DNA of 64,000 bases from Blautia wexlerae (GTDB lineage: Bacteria; Bacillota; Clostridia; Lachnospirales; Lachnospiraceae): positions 1 through 64,000 of the forward strand of contig NZ_JAAIMY010000004.1 in NCBI RefSeq assembly GCF_013300825.1. The letters run 5' to 3'. The stretch's first letter is position 1, and every line of letters begins with the position of its first letter. The position numbers and the translations under genes were made by a program. Below are positions 42,020-50,827 of the stretch, piece after piece. The notes under the pieces were generated by a model. It saw only the letters and a program-made list of their open reading frames with translations, was not told where the DNA came from and did not search any database.

Positions 42020-42048
42020 ATCGTACTACACAGTACAATGAATGTCAA
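42020..42048 (-). promoter_or_regulatory. PadR cassette promoter and operator
   Basis: TTGACA (42048-42043), 17-nt spacer, TACGAT (42025-42020) on the minus strand. The dyad GTACTACACAGTAC (42023-42036) overlaps the -10 and spacer and fits PadR autorepression. Confidence 0.75.
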
Positions 42049-42097
42049 CAGTATATTTTAATTGAACAACACTTTTTTTTGAAAGGTATATCAATTA

Positions 42098-42481
42098 CTA
42101 TTTTTTCGGTTGTCCCTGTGTGTTATTATTCTGTGGATTGCCTGCGTTCTGGTTGCCTTTATTCTTCAACACAATATCCTCTGCCTTTACATACCAGTCC
42201 ACATCTGCACCCGTATAGGTCTTTCTTGATACCGTATCGGCTACTGGATTGACAAGCTCCACGACTGCATTGTACGGAAATTCCCTTAACGGTACTTCTG
42301 GCGGTACAGACACGGGGATAATTCCACCATGCAGACTGCACTTCAAATCATAGATACGCTTTTTAAGCTGGGTACTCGGTGTCCCGTCCTCATTCTGTAA
42401 GAACACATCACGCACCGCTGTAAACTTTAATTCTCCAAATGTTTTCTCTTTGTCAATAACAAACCCGTTTGATAATCTCAT
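42098..42481 (-). CDS. Conjugation protein Orf23-like (DUF961/YdcP)
   Basis: 127 residues of the DUF961 (YdcP) family: 'KTFGELKFTAVRDVFLQNED' at the N-terminus and 'YNAVVELVNPVADTVSRKTY' later. It is a paralogue of the adjacent upstream gene, as in Tn916 orf22/orf23. The Pro/Asn/Gln-rich tail is probably disordered. Related ICEBs1 proteins (HelP relatives) assist the helicase during element replication, so a single-strand replication role is plausible. Confidence 0.88.
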   Translation of the reverse strand: MRLSNGFVIDKEKTFGELKFTAVRDVFLQNEDGTPSTQLKKRIYDLKCSLHGGIIPVSVPPEVPLREFPYNAVVELVNPVADTVSRKTYTGADVDWYVKAEDIVLKNKGNQNAGNPQNNNTQGQPKK

Positions 42482-42496
42482 AAATTCTTCACTCCT

Positions 42497-42823
42497 TTAC
42501 TTTTCTTCAACTGCTACAATATCATCAGCAACTAATACATAATCGGTATGTCCCACATCCCCGATTGCGTAACCTCTGCCGTATAACTTCGGATTGACAA
42601 GTTTTACTTTCTGCTCATACTTGAACTTCTTTTCGCCAGCCTGCACGGGAATTTCTACCACAACATTTTCGCCTTTCTGTACGTCGGAATAAAGGTTATA
42701 GCTTCGTCTGGCTAAGACCCTGCGATTATTTTTATCTCTTTCAAAGACTGGCTCGCTTTCGCCTGCAAATTCAAGAGTTCCAAAAGACTGTGCCATATCT
42801 GGCACGACATATTTCATTTCCAT
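42497..42823 (-). CDS. Conjugation protein Orf24-like (DUF961/YdcP)
   Basis: 108 residues, DUF961 family: 'QSFGTLEFAGESEPVFERDK' and 'YEQKVKLVNPKLYGRGYAIG'. First gene of the standard transfer operon of the element; 15 nt before the second DUF961 gene. Same inferred role. The 238 nt upstream (42824-43061) form the operon leader and hold no supported gene. Confidence 0.88.
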   Translation of the reverse strand: MEMKYVVPDMAQSFGTLEFAGESEPVFERDKNNRRVLARRSYNLYSDVQKGENVVVEIPVQAGEKKFKYEQKVKLVNPKLYGRGYAIGDVGHTDYVLVADDIVAVEEK

Positions 42824-43061
42824 ATTGTTTTACCTCGTTTCTTTCTATATTTGATAAGTTTTTTAATTGTGATTTCTTATTCTGGCGGTTTGGGAAGTAC
42901 CAGCAATCCCCCAGATAGTAAAGGGTAAAATCAATGCTTACGCACCCTTGACTATCCGTGTTCTTGCAGGTTGTAGGCAGACAAGCCAGAATAAGCAAAA
43001 ATCTGCCGTTTGACAGCTTCGGCGGAGAGCGTGATTTTTCTTTCCTCATACCGTTACCGCC

Positions 43062-46000
43062 TTATGATTTCTTCATTTTACGGCGTTTGTAAAGATATGT
43101 TCCAGCCAGTCCACCAGCAGACGCAAGCAACATCACGATAAATGCCATTACATTTGTACTGTCGCCCGTTTTGGGACTGTCGCTAGGTCTGTTAGGCTTT
43201 TCCGGTGTCGGTGGTGTTTCGGGTTTCTCTGGTTCTTCTGGCTTTTCCTTAAAAGTAATCGTCTGTCCCTTATCCTCAATATCCTTATGCTCGGTAACTT
43301 TCTTCGGCTCGTCTGGATTGCTCAAATCATATAATTCTTCAAAAGTTACAAGCTGTTTGCCGTCAAGGGAAGTAGCGTCAAAGGTAAAGGCAACTTCCAC
43401 TTTCATAGTTTCGCTGTCAGCGGTAAACATATAATCACTTTCCACACGCTTTCCATTGATAAGAAGCTCTGCATTTTCTTCTTTCAACATCTGCCAGCCC
43501 ACAAGTTTGTACTGTGTACCGACTTCTAAGCCCTCTAAGGTTACGGTATCAATGATTGTAACGTCTTTTCCTGCTTCAAGTTCTTTATTGCCGTCCTTAT
43601 CCGTAGCAGTCGTATGAATTTTGACGATACGCTCTGTGATAAGTACCGTTTGCCCGTCGTCCTCAATGTCTTTATGTTCCGCAACTTTTACGGGTTCGTC
43701 TGGATTGCTTAAATCATACAATTCTTCAAAGGTAACAAGGTTTTTGCCACCTAAAGCAGACTCATTGAATGTATAGGAAATTTCCACTTTCATTTCTTCA
43801 TCATCAGCGACAAAGGTATAATCATTTTCCACACGTTTCCCGTCAATGATAAGCTCGGCGTTTTCTTCCTTTAACATCTGCCAGCCTTTGAGCTGATATT
43901 TTGTGCCTTTTGTAAGTCCGTCTAATTTGACAGTATCAACGATTGTAACCTCCTTTCCTGCAAGGATAGTCTTTTCGCCGTCTTTGCTGGTCGCTGTGGT
44001 ATGAATAGAGATTTCTTTTTCGTATTCATCAGTCAGCGTTCCTAAATCAATCACAAGGTTATTTCTTGATACCACGATTTCAAAAGGTGGGATAAGTTCA
44101 AAGCCTTTGTTACTATCAGAGCGTAATTCTTCAATGATGTAGGTATCATAAGGTAATGCACCCTTGCTGTCGTCTGGTTCAGAAGTTCCAAACCACACAC
44201 CGTCCTCGCTGGTCTTGCCTGCGTTGGTATTGTGCTTATGAGAAGCCCAGTCAGCAGAAGTGGAGAATTGCCCGTTATCATCAGTTACCACTACATGATT
44301 TTCGCCCGTCGTCTTGCTTGTGATCCGAAACGGAACATCAGCAAGACGCTTGTGTGTGCCTGCACCGATTTTTACACCCTCAATATCTCCACGCTTAATC
44401 TGATTATAGATAGAATGGGCTTCGTCGGTTAAGTCCACGATTTTTCCATTTTCTGTGATTGTAAAATCAATCGGTTTTGCACCATCAGTTAAGTAACCGT
44501 TGGGAGCTTCACTTTCAACGATACGGAATTTTCCATAAGGTAAAAGGTCAGAAGAAGTAGAAGCGACACCCTCAATATCTGTACGAATTGTCTTTACCAC
44601 TTCATTTTTCTTGTATAACTTGCCCTCAACCAAAACAGAATTATCATTTAAGGAAATGATGTCAAAATCAGTATCTTTCAAGGTTGCACTTCCTTGTGGC
44701 TTTGTATCGCCCGTTTCTAAATCTCGTTTCTGATTTTTGACACCGCCACGGATAACTTTATCCGATACGGAAAACTGGTTACTTCCAGATAATACGGCAA
44801 GGTCGCCGTCCTCGGTAATCTGTGTAAGGTATAAGCCTTTTATCTGTTCGGACTTATCGCCAGCCTGCATATATGCACCCTCTAACAAGTAGCCGTTTGG
44901 AGCTTTTGTTTCTTCTACGGTTAGCGTTCCAAGTGGAAGAACCGCCTTGCCGTCCTGCATATAGAAGCTGTCGCCAGATACCTTGTATGCGTCCGCTAAT
45001 TTTGTGATGTAGTGGGTTGTCCCGTCTCTATCTGTTTCAGCGATTGTCTTTGTAACCCATGTACGAGTAGCTTCGGCAGGGAGATTTTCTTTATTGTAGA
45101 AGCCAGCATAATACTTCCATGTAAATTCCGCACCTGCTAAAGAAGCGTTCCCTTGCGGATTGTCTTTCTGTGTTTCCATATCTATCTTGAAAAGCTCAAT
45201 CAAAGTGTCCGTTACTTTTGGCGTATCAGATACGTTCAAAGTCGCTGTCTTTCCAGCTTCAATCTTTAAGGAATATACAGTTTTATCTACTTTATATCCT
45301 GCTGGTGCGGATAATTCCTTGATATAGACTGTACCTGCTTTTACCTCTACAACATCTGTATTTCCATTTTCATCAGTCGTAAGGGTGGCAAGCTGTTTTG
45401 TGCAGTCCTTATCAGAAAAGACACCGTATGTTGCACCAGCGATTGAGTAATTCCCGTTACCGTCTGTAATGCTGGTATTACTGGAAGTCTTTTGCAGTTT
45501 CGCATTTCCGACATTTAACTTCGCCCAGAATTGTCCTAATTCCTGCCCCTCGCCAGAGTAGATATAACCGCCACATTCATAGCGTCCTTTATTTTCTTTG
45601 ACAAAGGCTTTTGCACCAGAGAAAACTTCGTCCTGCGTAGCCTTTTGAATTTCATCATAAGAAGCTCGCACGTTATCACATTGCCAGCCAAGATGTACGC
45701 TCAATCTCTGCCAGACTACAAGCTGTCTTAAAAGGTAAGCGTGATTTTTGCTTATTCCGCTGTGGCTGTCTGTGTACTGTTTTACATATTCGATAGATAA
45801 GGCAACGTCGCTTATCTGGTCGGTACTCATGCGTGAGCTTGCGTCAGCTCTGGTCTTGTAACCATTCTTAAAGTCTGTGTTGATGTCAATACAGTAAGCG
45901 TCCTCGCCCTCAACGGTCAAATGTCCCTCATTAAAGGTAGAACCAATCGAACCGTCATTCATTACTTTTTCAACGATACCGACACGCTCTTTTGACTCCG

Positions 46001-46106
46001 TCCAGTATTGCTTGCTTTCTGCATGGACGGGTGTCGTCGGTAAAGCAGTAACGACAGTCGCAAGAGCTAAGAAGCCCGTACACAATCGTTTCCATGTCTT
46101 TTTCAT
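43062..46106 (-). CDS. Sortase-anchored thioester/VaFE surface adhesin
   Basis: 1014 residues from the ATG at 46106 (AAAGGAGC site; a longer frame lacks one). Signal peptide ('FLALATVVTALPTTPVHA'), then a TQXA-type thioester domain with Cys in 'EDAYCIDINTDF' and a Gln in 'LLRQLVVWQRL', several CnaB/SpaA isopeptide repeats ('YGVFSDKDC', 'LPYGKFRIVESEAPNGYL'), two near-identical VaFE repeats ('LVTFEELYDLSNPDEP' twice), a Pro-rich wall spacer and a C-terminal SPKTGD sorting signal with membrane helix and basic tail. Thioester adhesins bind host surfaces covalently. The sorting motif is SPKTG rather than LPXTG. It lies near the ICE end. Confidence 0.9.
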   Translation of the reverse strand: MKKTWKRLCTGFLALATVVTALPTTPVHAESKQYWTESKERVGIVEKVMNDGSIGSTFNEGHLTVEGEDAYCIDINTDFKNGYKTRADASSRMSTDQISDVALSIEYVKQYTDSHSGISKNHAYLLRQLVVWQRLSVHLGWQCDNVRASYDEIQKATQDEVFSGAKAFVKENKGRYECGGYIYSGEGQELGQFWAKLNVGNAKLQKTSSNTSITDGNGNYSIAGATYGVFSDKDCTKQLATLTTDENGNTDVVEVKAGTVYIKELSAPAGYKVDKTVYSLKIEAGKTATLNVSDTPKVTDTLIELFKIDMETQKDNPQGNASLAGAEFTWKYYAGFYNKENLPAEATRTWVTKTIAETDRDGTTHYITKLADAYKVSGDSFYMQDGKAVLPLGTLTVEETKAPNGYLLEGAYMQAGDKSEQIKGLYLTQITEDGDLAVLSGSNQFSVSDKVIRGGVKNQKRDLETGDTKPQGSATLKDTDFDIISLNDNSVLVEGKLYKKNEVVKTIRTDIEGVASTSSDLLPYGKFRIVESEAPNGYLTDGAKPIDFTITENGKIVDLTDEAHSIYNQIKRGDIEGVKIGAGTHKRLADVPFRITSKTTGENHVVVTDDNGQFSTSADWASHKHNTNAGKTSEDGVWFGTSEPDDSKGALPYDTYIIEELRSDSNKGFELIPPFEIVVSRNNLVIDLGTLTDEYEKEISIHTTATSKDGEKTILAGKEVTIVDTVKLDGLTKGTKYQLKGWQMLKEENAELIIDGKRVENDYTFVADDEEMKVEISYTFNESALGGKNLVTFEELYDLSNPDEPVKVAEHKDIEDDGQTVLITERIVKIHTTATDKDGNKELEAGKDVTIIDTVTLEGLEVGTQYKLVGWQMLKEENAELLINGKRVESDYMFTADSETMKVEVAFTFDATSLDGKQLVTFEELYDLSNPDEPKKVTEHKDIEDKGQTITFKEKPEEPEKPETPPTPEKPNRPSDSPKTGDSTNVMAFIVMLLASAGGLAGTYLYKRRKMKKS

Positions 46107-46298
46107 AAATCTAATGCTCCTTTCATTTTGAGTAATAAAATAGCCGTCCAATAAGAACGGCTGGAAATAGAAAAGGAACGTCATTTTAGGCGTTCCATAG
46201 TCTATAAAATATTCAATTTTTTTCTTGTTTCAATACTGATGTGCTGTACCATATCTTTGCATATCTAGGAAAACTGGCGTATCAAGGCTCATTCAATG

Positions 46299-46319
46299 GT
46301 AGTAAATAAGTAGTAAATT
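46299..46319 (+). repeat. Integrase arm-site pair, right ICE end
   Basis: GGTAGTAAAT and AGTAGTAAAT in tandem, matching the left-end pair at 20176-20196. The rest of 46107-46397 is the non-coding ICE terminus. Confidence 0.8.
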
Positions 46320-46397
46320 GATGTATTTGTTCCCTTGAAAATGCTGATAGATACTGTGTTTTAGCGGATAATCAGATTTTTATTGTGTTTTTGTAAT

Positions 46398-47084
46398 AAA
46401 CATTATGCATGCTGTAGAATCTGTAATTATATCTTTTTTATTAAGTAGCTCATTACAGGCATTTTTATTTGGCAGTCCAGTATGGGCATCTACGAATGCT
46501 TTTTGTTCCAGCAGTCTGTTTTGCATTGCCATCTGCATTGCCTTTAGAGTCTGCATAATAACCAATATCACCAGACTCAACATATCAAGTGCCGACAAAA
46601 GCTCTATGGTACGAATCTTTACAGCGATTTTTTCTGAATAACTTTCTGCGGCAGAGACAGTTTCATCTGCCATCGTAAAATATATTTCACTCATATTAAC
46701 AATGTCTGTATTTTCGTATCCCTTGTTTCTTACTGCTTCAATTTCTGTTTTCAATTTATCCCAGTAATCACTCTGGATTTGCAATTTTTCCTGATACTCT
46801 TCGTCATTGAGTTTTACCAGGTCATAATGTCCATCCTGATATCTCAATCCAAGAAGAATATCATCCAAATATTTAATTAATTCGTCATTTTGGTTTCCTG
46901 TAATTTCTAATTTTATTTCGCGCTGCGTAGCTCCACGTACCAGACCGGCATAATTTATTACGCGTGCTGTTCCCTGCAGCCTACTAATCTGAATCATCAT
47001 AAAAATAATAAGAACTACCAATATCAATATAAGGAAACTCTGTATAATACCTATTAAATTTTTACTTTTCTTGTTTGTCTTCAT
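46398..47084 (-). pseudogene. Diguanylate cyclase, N-terminal sensor half, split by ICE
   Basis: 229 codons of the interrupted cyclase. Two membrane helices (about 9-30 and 160-185) flank a helical extracellular sensor domain of about 125 residues, followed by the start of the GGDEF domain ('FVDAHTGLPNKNACNELL', 'STACIMF'). Five foreign codons and a stop from the ICE end follow. The rest of the GGDEF domain, with the active site, is at 19672-20037. As it stands the product would be a membrane protein without cyclase activity. Confidence 0.92.
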
Positions 47085-47259
47085 TTCACAATTTATCTCT
47101 AACCTTAAATAATATTCATTTCAATAACTATGCTATTCATTTACTTTCTCTATATTTTGGACAAATACCTTTAAATATAATATCATAATCGTTATGGTAA
47201 TGATTTTTTAAGAAAAATCGAATTACTTTATTAAAAAAATACCCATAACAAGTATCTTT

Positions 47260-48021
47260 TTAACAAGATGTTATCTCTGTTTTCCGTTCAAAAACATATT
47301 CTGCATCTGATGATAAATCAGAGCGAAATGAATAGCCTAGTCTATCAAATTTCTTAATATCCTCAGGATTTTCAATTCTGTTTTCAGCCATGAACCTAAC
47401 CATTTCACCACGGGCCATCTTAGCATATGTACCTTTTGTCACCAGTTTATCTCCTGATAACTCACAAAATGTAATCGTAATGTATCTATCCTGTCGTGTC
47501 AGATATTTTTCTATGCACTTAGAGTATTCTTTCGATGCCAGATTGATTATAATCCTGCTGTTATCAATCACTGAGCGGTATAATAAATCTCCCCAGTACG
47601 CATACAGATTTTTTGTTTCTCCTATTCCAACCTTCGCCTGCATTTCCAAACGATAAGGCGTCACACCATCCCTTGGTTTTAACACACCATAAAATGCAGA
47701 TATTATTCTCAAATGATTTTGTACATACTCGAACTGACTGTCCTCAAACACGGATGGAGCCATATATTGAAAAGCAATTCCTTCATATGATAAGACAGCT
47801 GGGGTAAGTAAATGATAAAGATCCATGTTTTCCAATCTATTGAAGTTCTGTTCTGTAATTTTGTCATTACATTTCCAGATAGTCTTCAGTTCTTCTTTTG
47901 ACTTACTTTTCAACCAACTTTGTATCTCTGTCGTCTTTTCAATAAATTCAGGCAATCCATCCGGCGCTATGCTGTCAGTATCTGTAATCATCTTTTTAGC
48001 AGGGGATAATATTATCTTCAT
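47260..48021 (-). CDS. yaaA: YaaA family peroxide-stress protein
   Basis: 253 residues, full length for YaaA (DUF328). Typical elements: 'MKIILSPAKKM', 'LYHLLTPAVLSYEGIAFQYM', 'LRIISAFYGVLKPRDGV' and 'FCELSGDKLVTKGTYAKMAR'. In E. coli YaaA lowers free iron and DNA damage under hydrogen peroxide and binds DNA. Its start overlaps the bcp stop by one base, so two peroxide-defence genes are translationally coupled. Confidence 0.95.
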   Translation of the reverse strand: MKIILSPAKKMITDTDSIAPDGLPEFIEKTTEIQSWLKSKSKEELKTIWKCNDKITEQNFNRLENMDLYHLLTPAVLSYEGIAFQYMAPSVFEDSQFEYVQNHLRIISAFYGVLKPRDGVTPYRLEMQAKVGIGETKNLYAYWGDLLYRSVIDNSRIIINLASKEYSKCIEKYLTRQDRYITITFCELSGDKLVTKGTYAKMARGEMVRFMAENRIENPEDIKKFDRLGYSFRSDLSSDAEYVFERKTEITSC

Positions 48022-48476
48022 TAATCTAATTCCTTGAGCATATTTTCAGGATCATCTGCAGCCTTGACTTTATCATTTGCCTTTATAATAATCCCCTGTT
48101 CATCAATAAGATATGTGGTTCTTACTACTCCCATAGAGACTTTGCCATAATTTTTCTTTTCTTTCCATACATCATACGCTTCAATAACTTTCCGCTCTGG
48201 ATCTGCTAAAAGTGTAAATGCCAATCCATATTTTTCCTCAAATCTCTTATGAGAGGATACAGAATCCTTACTGACTCCAAGAATAACTGCTCCTTTTTCG
48301 GTAAACTGAGGGTATCGCTCAGAAAACCCACATGCCTGTTTCGTGCATCCCGCTGTATTATCCTTGGGATAGAAATATAAAATCACTTTTTTTCCTGTAT
48401 AATCCGATAATCTATGTATTTTCCCATTTTGATCTGGCAACTCAAAATCCGGTGCCATACCCCCTACTTCCAACAT
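48021..48476 (-). CDS. bcp: Thiol peroxidase Bcp (peroxiredoxin Q)
   Basis: 151 residues of the AhpC/TSA Bcp group. Peroxidatic Cys44 and resolving Cys49 are in 'DNTAGCTKQACGF', five residues apart as in atypical 2-Cys Bcp. It reduces hydrogen peroxide and organic peroxides with electrons from thioredoxin, which the two trx genes at 15 and 18 kb could supply. Coupled to yaaA. Full length. Confidence 0.95.
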   Translation of the reverse strand: MLEVGGMAPDFELPDQNGKIHRLSDYTGKKVILYFYPKDNTAGCTKQACGFSERYPQFTEKGAVILGVSKDSVSSHKRFEEKYGLAFTLLADPERKVIEAYDVWKEKKNYGKVSMGVVRTTYLIDEQGIIIKANDKVKAADDPENMLKELD

Positions 48477-48479
48477 TAT

Positions 48480-48692
48480 TTATCCCTCCCTTTCTGTATC
48501 TTTCTCTTTATTCGCCTTTTTCTTCCTATTCCCGGTAATCATTTTATGACCTGTATATATCGCCATTACCATACATAACATAGAACTTAAAGCAAAGTAT
48601 TTGTGACTTGATTTTTGCTTTTTATATCCAGTGTAAAAAGTCTCAAGCATTGTGATCAATGCTCCTACTGACCAATATTTATGTGCTTTCAT
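48480..48692 (-). CDS. Small membrane protein, unknown
   Basis: 70 residues from the ATG at 48692 (GGAGGAATTAC site; the ten residues upstream of it are not supported by a site). Two hydrophobic segments ('WSVGALITMLETFYTGY' and 'YFALSSMLCMVMAIYTGH') and a strongly charged Lys/Glu tail. I do not recognise the family. It is 3 nt upstream of bcp, so it may be the first gene of the bcp-yaaA unit. Confidence 0.6.
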   Translation of the reverse strand: MKAHKYWSVGALITMLETFYTGYKKQKSSHKYFALSSMLCMVMAIYTGHKMITGNRKKKANKEKDTEREG

Positions 48693-48881
48693 GTAATTCC
48701 TCCATTTTTTCAGTGTATTCAATTCTAATTATACACTACCATATTCCTATGTCAATTTGATAATAGAGCATTCCTATAAAATTTTTCAAAATATCATTGT
48801 CAAAACTATGTATTGTTATCCTTTAATTTTTCTTTGAAATAATTGACAAAAAGCTTGCTTTCAGGAGATTACTATTTAATC

Positions 48882-49151
48882 TCTTTTCCATCTATATTAT
48901 ATATAGTTGAAATTTATCAGGATTATTGACAACATCATAGTCCTTTCCGTATTCTACAGGTCTATATTCGGCTGTCATTACCGATTCCCCGTCTTCAATA
49001 TCCTCTTATTTTCATCCCGATTTACAGAAAAAGTTCCAACTACATCTGGTTCGCCTTCTTTATGACTGGATTCAAATTTCCCATAAATACTTCCTGCAGC
49101 AATTATCAAGATTGCTGTTCCTGAAATTACTGCAATTATTTTTTTCTTCAT
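48882..49151 (-). pseudogene. Frameshifted small exported protein
   Basis: From the ATG at 49151 a membrane or signal helix ('KKKIIAVISGTAILIIAAGS') leads into a polar region. The frame stops after 57 codons ('ENKRILKTGNR'), but the next frame continues smoothly ('IEDGESVMTAEYRPVEYGKD', 'YDVVNNPDKFQLY') to a stop near 48902. A one-base change near 49010 would restore a protein of about 85 residues. Function unknown. Confidence 0.65.
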
Positions 49152-49159
49152 ATTTTTAA

Positions 49160-49375
49160 TTTCATTTTAATTTTTTTACTGCGTAATTGATTACTTCTTC
49201 CGGTGTGGGCCTGTCTCCTTTAAGTGTCATTTTCTTCCATTCTTCCTACACAGCCGGGTCAGGATTATCAAATCCTGCATCTATGGCTAGCTGCATTTCT
49301 CTGCGTACTTCTTCTGGTGTTGTGTTATACTTTTCTGCAATCTTCTCATATATAGTTTTCTATCTCATTCATTTT
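49160..49375 (-). pseudogene. Spo0A-C-like small gene with two internal stops
   Basis: Minus-strand frame with a GGAGGAAA site and ATG: 'MNEIENYI', stop, 'EKIAEKYNTTPEEVRREMQL', 'AIDAGFDNPDPAV', stop, 'EEWKKMTLKGDRPTPEEVIN', 'YAVKKLK'. The pattern matches the intact ICE gene at 27630-27860. A TGA and a TAG in frame show it is dead. It is a chromosomal relative of the ICE-borne gene. Confidence 0.75.
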
Positions 49376-49578
49376 CCTCCGATATATAAGTGGAATTATA
49401 TCTTGTTCTATAAAATCAATTTAGCATATTTCTGTTGGCATGAAAAGAGACTTTACAACTTAAAATTGGATAAAAAGGACAAAAAAAGAAGAGCTGCTTG
49501 CTCTTCCCATATAGTAGTAGTAAAATAATATGTCATGCCAGCGCAATATATTACCTAGAATATCGCTATAACAGGAAA

Positions 49579-49600
49579 GGGGCTGCATTGTGACAGCCCC
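49579..49600 (-). terminator. Terminator after hemerythrin gene
   Basis: Perfect GGGGCTG / CAGCCCC hairpin followed on the minus strand by TTTCC. 49376-49578 has no supported gene. Confidence 0.7.
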
Positions 49601-49655
49601 TAGTTTACTTCATCACGTTGTCTACATTCTGAGTGAACTCGTTCCCTGGTTTATT

Positions 49656-50090
49656 TTAGCATCGGTCTGGATTTTGTTTCATAAAGATAAATTTTGCCAC
49701 AGAGCGGTCGTATGTTTTAATGTGTCCAAACAGCCAGTCGATTACATTTTTCTGTACAAGTTCACTGAACCGATCTGTTGGTCCTTCATACTCCTGAAGG
49801 TATTCATACAGTTCCTGAATTGTCTTTTTAAACTCTTCATGTTTTTCATAATGTTTTTCACGCTCTGGATAACCGGCTTTTTCCTGAAGTGCTTCTTCTT
49901 CTTTAAAATGAAAGTCAGTATACTCGTTAAGATAATCCAGAAGTTTGATCGCCTTTACCTTGCTGTCGCCATTTTGACAGGCAATTACAAAGTTCTGAAT
50001 ACGGTCAATCAATTCTTTGTGCTGTGTATCGATTGTTTTATTTCCTGTTACTAAATTGTCATCAAAGGTAATGTTTAAATCGTAAGTCAT
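49656..50090 (-). CDS. Bacteriohemerythrin
   Basis: 144 residues, single-domain hemerythrin. All diiron ligands can be placed: His24, His61, Glu65, His80, His84, His123 and Asp128. It binds oxygen reversibly at a non-heme diiron site; in anaerobes it buffers or senses oxygen. The rubredoxin gene lies 76 nt upstream on the same strand, and the two may act together in oxygen defence. An AGGTTAAATT site precedes the ATG. Confidence 0.95.
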   Translation of the reverse strand: MTYDLNITFDDNLVTGNKTIDTQHKELIDRIQNFVIACQNGDSKVKAIKLLDYLNEYTDFHFKEEEALQEKAGYPEREKHYEKHEEFKKTIQELYEYLQEYEGPTDRFSELVQKNVIDWLFGHIKTYDRSVAKFIFMKQNPDRC

Positions 50091-50166
50091 AATTTAACCT
50101 CCATTTCTTTTATATGTTCTCTTAGGCTCTTTTAATGTCTGGCAGTTTCGTACCTGCATTTTCTGC

Positions 50167-50331
50167 TTAGTCTTCTACAGGAACGAAAACATCTTTTCCT
50201 AATCCGCAGATTGGGCATGTCCAGTCATCTGGAATATCTTCAAATGCAGTTTCTGGAGCGATACCGGCGTCTGGATCTCCTACTGCCGGATCATAAATAT
50301 ATCCACATGGTTCACATTCATATTTTTTCAT
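50167..50331 (-). CDS. Rubredoxin
   Basis: 54 residues, a complete rubredoxin starting [15 protein letters not shown]. The Cys4 iron site is formed by CEPC and CPIC. It passes single electrons, typically to rubrerythrin, flavodiiron proteins or superoxide reductase in anaerobes. One change from the usual pattern is CEPC for CxVC. It is intact, unlike the rubredoxin remnant at 19480-19650, which may explain why loss of the latter is tolerated. It sits upstream of the hemerythrin gene. Confidence 0.95.
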   Translation of the reverse strand: MKKYECEPCGYIYDPAVGDPDAGIAPETAFEDIPDDWTCPICGLGKDVFVPVED

Positions 50332-50610
50332 AGTCATTTTCCCTTTTCAATGTCGATTTATTTTTGTTACCAAGTTCCTAGCAATTTTTCTAACACTTTG
50401 TTTCTTGTATATCTGTATTATACATGATAATTATTCTTTTGTCAATAATAGTAATTATTATTATTATTTTTGCACTTAGCATAAACTGATATTTGAATTG
50501 CACATTTACATATTGCATATATCATGGGAATAGTTGAATAAAAAAATGAACTCTATTCATTAAAGACAGAGTTGCTGGAAATTATTTCTCTCCAACAACT
50601 TTCTTCGTCT

Positions 50611-50826
50611 TTAAGTCCTTGAAACACAATACTGTCCAATTAGATTCATCCAACTGTTATATTTATTCTTTTCACACACCTTTCGGCAAATTTCATTTTC
50701 CCTCAATACACAGAACATCTTATCATAATCAAATGCCCAAACAGCACCATTCACATGGTTTTCCACTGCTTTCTGATCTATGCTCTTTAAGCGTGTGACC
50801 ATTTTTTCAATTTCTCTATTTCCCAA
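50611..50826 (-). CDS. Hypothetical protein, probably 3' part of a split gene
   Basis: 71 residues from a TTG at 50826 ('NREIEKMVTRLKSIDQKAVE', then 'WAFDYDKMFCVLRENEICRK'). It begins two bases after the stop of the small gene upstream. A single-base shift would fuse the two into one protein of about 124 residues, and no ribosome binding site is seen at the TTG. Family not recognised. Confidence 0.45.
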   Translation of the reverse strand: MGNREIEKMVTRLKSIDQKAVENHVNGAVWAFDYDKMFCVLRENEICRKVCEKNKYNSWMNLIGQYCVSRT

Positions 50827-50827
50827 G

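Larger units (their letters stand above)
20038..46397. mobile_element. Tn916-family integrative conjugative element, about 26.4 kb
   Basis: Both ends show imperfect terminal inverted repeats (about AAATTTCTGATTATC on the left, its counterpart GATAATCAGATTTTT on the right) and doubled AGTAGTAAAT arm sites. Gene order int-xis-regulators-orf13..orf24 matches Tn916. It is integrated inside a diguanylate cyclase gene. There is no tet(M). Instead it carries BceRS/BceAB-type genes, small membrane/HTH genes, a GNAT gene, a PadR-DUF1700 pair and a VaFE adhesin. Exact ends are uncertain by a few bases because Tn916-type insertion leaves coupling sequences. Confidence 0.93.

Noticed and set aside
42771-43049. 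92-codon frame between the adhesin and the first DUF961 gene
   Set aside because: It overlaps the leader and start of the DUF961 gene in another frame and has no family pattern.
47170-47210. Fur/PerR-like dyad upstream of the cyclase gene (ATAATCGTTATGGTAATGAT)
   Set aside because: The symmetry is weak and the region is AT-rich, so it is not distinguishable from chance.
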